A DNA stretch of 64,000 nt from Paramacrobiotus metropolitanus (taxonomy: Eukaryota > Tardigrada > Eutardigrada > Parachela > Macrobiotidae), in assembly GCF_019649055.1 (NCBI RefSeq), contig NW_026570227.1:1-64000 (forward strand), given 5' to 3'. Position numbers and translations under genes: made by a program. Below, piece after piece: positions 61,916-64,000 of the stretch (its first letter is position 1; each line of letters starts with the position of its first letter). The notes below the pieces were generated by a model that saw only the letters and a program-made list of their open reading frames with translations, made no database searches and was not told the origin of the DNA.

Positions 61916-64000
61916 AGCTAACAATAGCAGCGAATCCGACTCGGAATTTTCGAGCACGAGCGATAACTCTACCACTTCTGAAGATACCGGAGTGAGTGAC
62001 CTTTCGGATCAAGAAGATCTGCTTGACCTCGACGAAGACGATGAAAAGAACGAACAACAAGAGAAAGAGATCATTGTTCGAAGAATTAAAGTGCAGAAAG
62101 CAAGAATCCCAGAAGGAGCGATCAAGGTTTACAGCGACCAACGAGTTAAGCTGAGACCAAACCTCGGCACACGCGTAAAGGTCAAGATGGGCGCTCATGT
62201 ACCACGGAATCAGGAGCTGATGTATACAGCAACTCCTCAAAAGGATAATGAAGTCCAACCGAGAACGGGAGTCACGGACCATAACGGCACTCGATTTGAA
62301 ATTATTATCGAAAACCGAAGCAAAAGCCGAAAGACCGTAAGGAAGGGCCAATTTCTCGGTTACGTAGAACATTACGAACACCTAGAGAATGTAAAGGTCA
62401 ACTCGGCTACCGTCGTGAAAAACATACTTGAAGATCCCGAAGTGGATGCAAAGACGAAAGAAGAACTGAATGATATCATTGAAAGATTAAAGCTAGGACC
62501 AGACCTAACTGAAGAACAGAAGAATGACGTGCGAAACGCATTTTGGGAGTTTTGGAAAGTTCTCCCCACGTCAAAGAAACCGTACGGCGATGTCAAAAGG
62601 GTAACGCACACTATTGACACAGCCGATGCCAAACCGGTTAAATGCAATCCAGCAAGAACAAGTTGGAAAGGTCGTGAATTCATCACAAAGCACATCGAAG
62701 AGATGCTACAGCAAGATGTCATCGAACCATCCGATGCGGAATGGAGTTTTCCGGTCGTGCTCGCCGCAAAGAAGAATGGCGACGGAACTATGGGAACAAG
62801 ATTCTGCGTCAATTACATTTTGCTGAACAAGCTGACTAAAAAGAACAACTATCCACTGCCGAACCCAGATGAACTGCTTGACGCATGCGCGGGAAACAAG
62901 TACTACGGCAAGATGGACTTACAAAGTGGCTTCTGGCAGATCCCAATGGATCCAGCATCGAAAGATAAGACAACTTTCGTCACGCAGGACGGAATGTTCC
63001 GTTTCAAAAGAATACCTTTTGGAGTCTGCAATGGACCTGCGACCTTTCAACTTTGTATGGATAAAGTCTTGTCGAACGCAAAGAGAATGGGATGCGTTTT
63101 CGGTTACATTGATGACGTGATCTTCGCGGGGAAGACCTGGGAGATCTTCATGCAAAACTTAAGGAATGTCCTTCAAAGTTTGGTCGACGCAGGCTTCACA
63201 ATTAAGCCGACGAAATGCGAATTTGGCATGCGCGAAATGGGATTCCTGGGGCATATCCTCAGCGAGAATGTTATCAAAATGGATCCCGAAAAGGTCATGG
63301 CAGTTAATGGCCAAAAGAAACCGACAACTGAACGGCAGTTGAGGTCATTCCTCGGATTAGCAAACTATTACCGAAAATTCATCCTTGGATACGCGCAAAA
63401 GACGGCGCATCTCTACGAACTGCTAAGACACAACAAAAACATCAAAAGAGATTGGTCAGCAGTCCATGACCAAGAATTCAATGACCTTAAAGAAGCGCTA
63501 TGCAAGGATCCAGTATTAAAGAAGTTCGACCCGACAAAGCCGACAGTGATCGAGTGCGACGCATCAAAGGAAGGGCTAGGTGCGATCTTGTCCCAAGATG
63601 GACATCCCATTGCATACGCAAGCCGCGTTTTGCATGGAGCAGAAAAGAATTACGGAGTAACAGAATGGGAATGTCTGGCAGTAGTCTTCGCCGTCAGAAA
63701 GTTCAAGTCGTACATCGACTACTCCGAATTCACAGTGAGAACGGATCACAAAGCTTTGACGAACCTCTTAAGATCGGAGTCGAACAAATCTTGTATGAAC
63801 CCAAGATTGACAAGATGGGCATTAGCACTTCAAGGTCACCGATTCAAGATAGAATACAAGCCGGGCAAATACTGCGACAATGCAGATGCCCTTTCAAGAG
63901 CGCCAATTGAAGGTCCCACTTGCAACGAAGAAGAGTATGATGAAATCCCAAACTTCGAAGATTACAAGAACGAACTCAACAGAGAAGAACCTCCGATTGA
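61863..64000 (+). CDS. Reverse transcriptase-RNase H (Ty3/gypsy type), open at window end
   Basis: The frame is open from 61851, has a Met at 61863 and overlaps the protease ORF by 65 bases in the +1 frame. After about 230 charged residues come the RT blocks: IDTADAKPVKCNP, YYGKMDLQSGFWQI, PFGVCNGPATFQ and the catalytic FGYIDDVIFAG (about 63100). The connection ends with FLGLANYYRKFI. RNase H has ECDASKEGLGAIL, YASRVL, TEWECLA and RTDHK, giving the Asp-Glu-Asp site. No break is seen, so this copy may be young. An integrase is expected beyond the window. Confidence 0.85.
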   Translation, partial: MKASTSVDEKKSKGQELEANNSSESDSEFSSTSDNSTTSEDTGVSDLSDQEDLLDLDEDDEKNEQQEKEIIVRRIKVQKARIPEGAIKVYSDQRVKLRPNLGTRVKVKMGAHVPRNQELMYTATPQKDNEVQPRTGVTDHNGTRFEIIIENRSKSRKTVRKGQFLGYVEHYEHLENVKVNSATVVKNILEDPEVDAKTKEELNDIIERLKLGPDLTEEQKNDVRNAFWEFWKVLPTSKKPYGDVKRVTHTIDTADAKPVKCNPARTSWKGREFITKHIEEMLQQDVIEPSDAEWSFPVVLAAKKNGDGTMGTRFCVNYILLNKLTKKNNYPLPNPDELLDACAGNKYYGKMDLQSGFWQIPMDPASKDKTTFVTQDGMFRFKRIPFGVCNGPATFQLCMDKVLSNAKRMGCVFGYIDDVIFAGKTWEIFMQNLRNVLQSLVDAGFTIKPTKCEFGMREMGFLGHILSENVIKMDPEKVMAVNGQKKPTTERQLRSFLGLANYYRKFILGYAQKTAHLYELLRHNKNIKRDWSAVHDQEFNDLKEALCKDPVLKKFDPTKPTVIECDASKEGLGAILSQDGHPIAYASRVLHGAEKNYGVTEWECLAVVFAVRKFKSYIDYSEFTVRTDHKALTNLLRSESNKSCMNPRLTRWALALQGHRFKIEYKPGKYCDNADALSRAPIEGPTCNEEEYDEIPNFEDYKNELNREEPPI

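Larger units (their letters stand above)
53044..63300. repeat. Element-wide AAAGGTCA/TGACCTTT word, about 55 copies
   Basis: By hand count about 38 copies read AAAGGTCA and 18 read TGACCTTT on the plus strand, the last at about 63295. Inside ORFs the word is read in all three frames (Glu-Arg-Ser, Lys-Gly-His, Lys-Val-Thr; reverse form Asp-Leu-Ser, Val/Met-Thr-Phe). AGGTCA is the half-site of many nuclear hormone receptors. Confidence 0.85.
51700..64000 (+). mobile_element. Giant Ty3/gypsy-like LTR retroelement, 5' part
   Basis: Leader, coiled-coil ORF, gag, spacer ORF, protease ORF and RT-RNase H follow in this order on the plus strand, and the element leaves the window inside pol. Protease before RT-RNase H and the RT/RNase H motifs indicate a Ty3/gypsy relative. 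The left limit is uncertain: no LTR pair can be compared because the 3' end is outside, and no clear primer-binding site was found. Unique marks shared by the whole unit are the AAAGGTCA/TGACCTTT word and the spliced-frame layout. Confidence 0.7.

Overview
The window is animal nuclear DNA. Genes are split by short spliceosomal introns (about 55-125 bp, GT-AG and one GC-AG), and it holds metazoan families (BACK-kelch, astacin, rhodopsin-type GPCR, MACPF proteins, GIMAP-like GTPase) among many transposable elements. The phylum cannot be fixed from the sequence; a small-intron invertebrate such as a tardigrade fits but is not shown. Many conserved genes carry single-base frame breaks. These are either old decayed copies or leftover indels of a long-read assembly; the intact kelch gene and the 1118-codon frame in the retroelement argue against a uniformly bad assembly.

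Region 1 (about 1-16.4 kb) is a Polinton/Maverick (adintovirus-like) element. It has a packaging ATPase, two small basic virion-type proteins, a retroviral-type integrase, penton-like minor capsid protein, pVI-like protein, double-jelly-roll major capsid protein, adenain-type protease and protein-primed family B DNA polymerase with introns. Its accessory genes are unusual: a TATA-binding-protein-like gene head to head with the ATPase, a BIR/RING inhibitor of apoptosis, a small spliced acidic gene, a Q-rich spliced gene and an unknown 9.2-8.1 kb minus-strand gene. TATA boxes sit before four of these.

Region 2 (16.4-32 kb) holds duplicated polymerase tails, a hAT-type MITE with perfect 8-bp target duplication, fragments of secreted or membrane genes (WSC/CUB-like), a tandem MACPF gene ending in a Thr-rich linker, carboxypeptidase-regulatory-like modules and a YfaP-like module, a palindromic TTAA repeat family, and a GPCR remnant. 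Region 3 (32.9-46.4 kb) has a DIRS-like retroelement remnant, a GIMAP-like GTPase cut by a TTAA element, a restriction-like endonuclease remnant, an intact four-exon BACK-kelch gene and several MITE-like palindromes. Region 4 (47-51.7 kb) is an AT desert followed by an astacin gene on the minus strand that has lost its catalytic Glu and Tyr.

Region 5 (about 51.7 kb to the right edge) is a very large Ty3/gypsy-like LTR retroelement, entering pol at the window end: leader, coiled-coil ORF, gag with zinc knuckle and FUS-like Gly/Gln tail, a canonical -1 frameshift signal, a hairpin-rich spacer ORF, a protease ORF with a long unknown domain, then RT-RNase H. It contains the strongest unexplained signals of the window: about 55 copies of AAAGGTCA/TGACCTTT in all reading frames and in the leader, and a tandem array of hairpins whose stems differ but whose loop is constant (AAARYAA).
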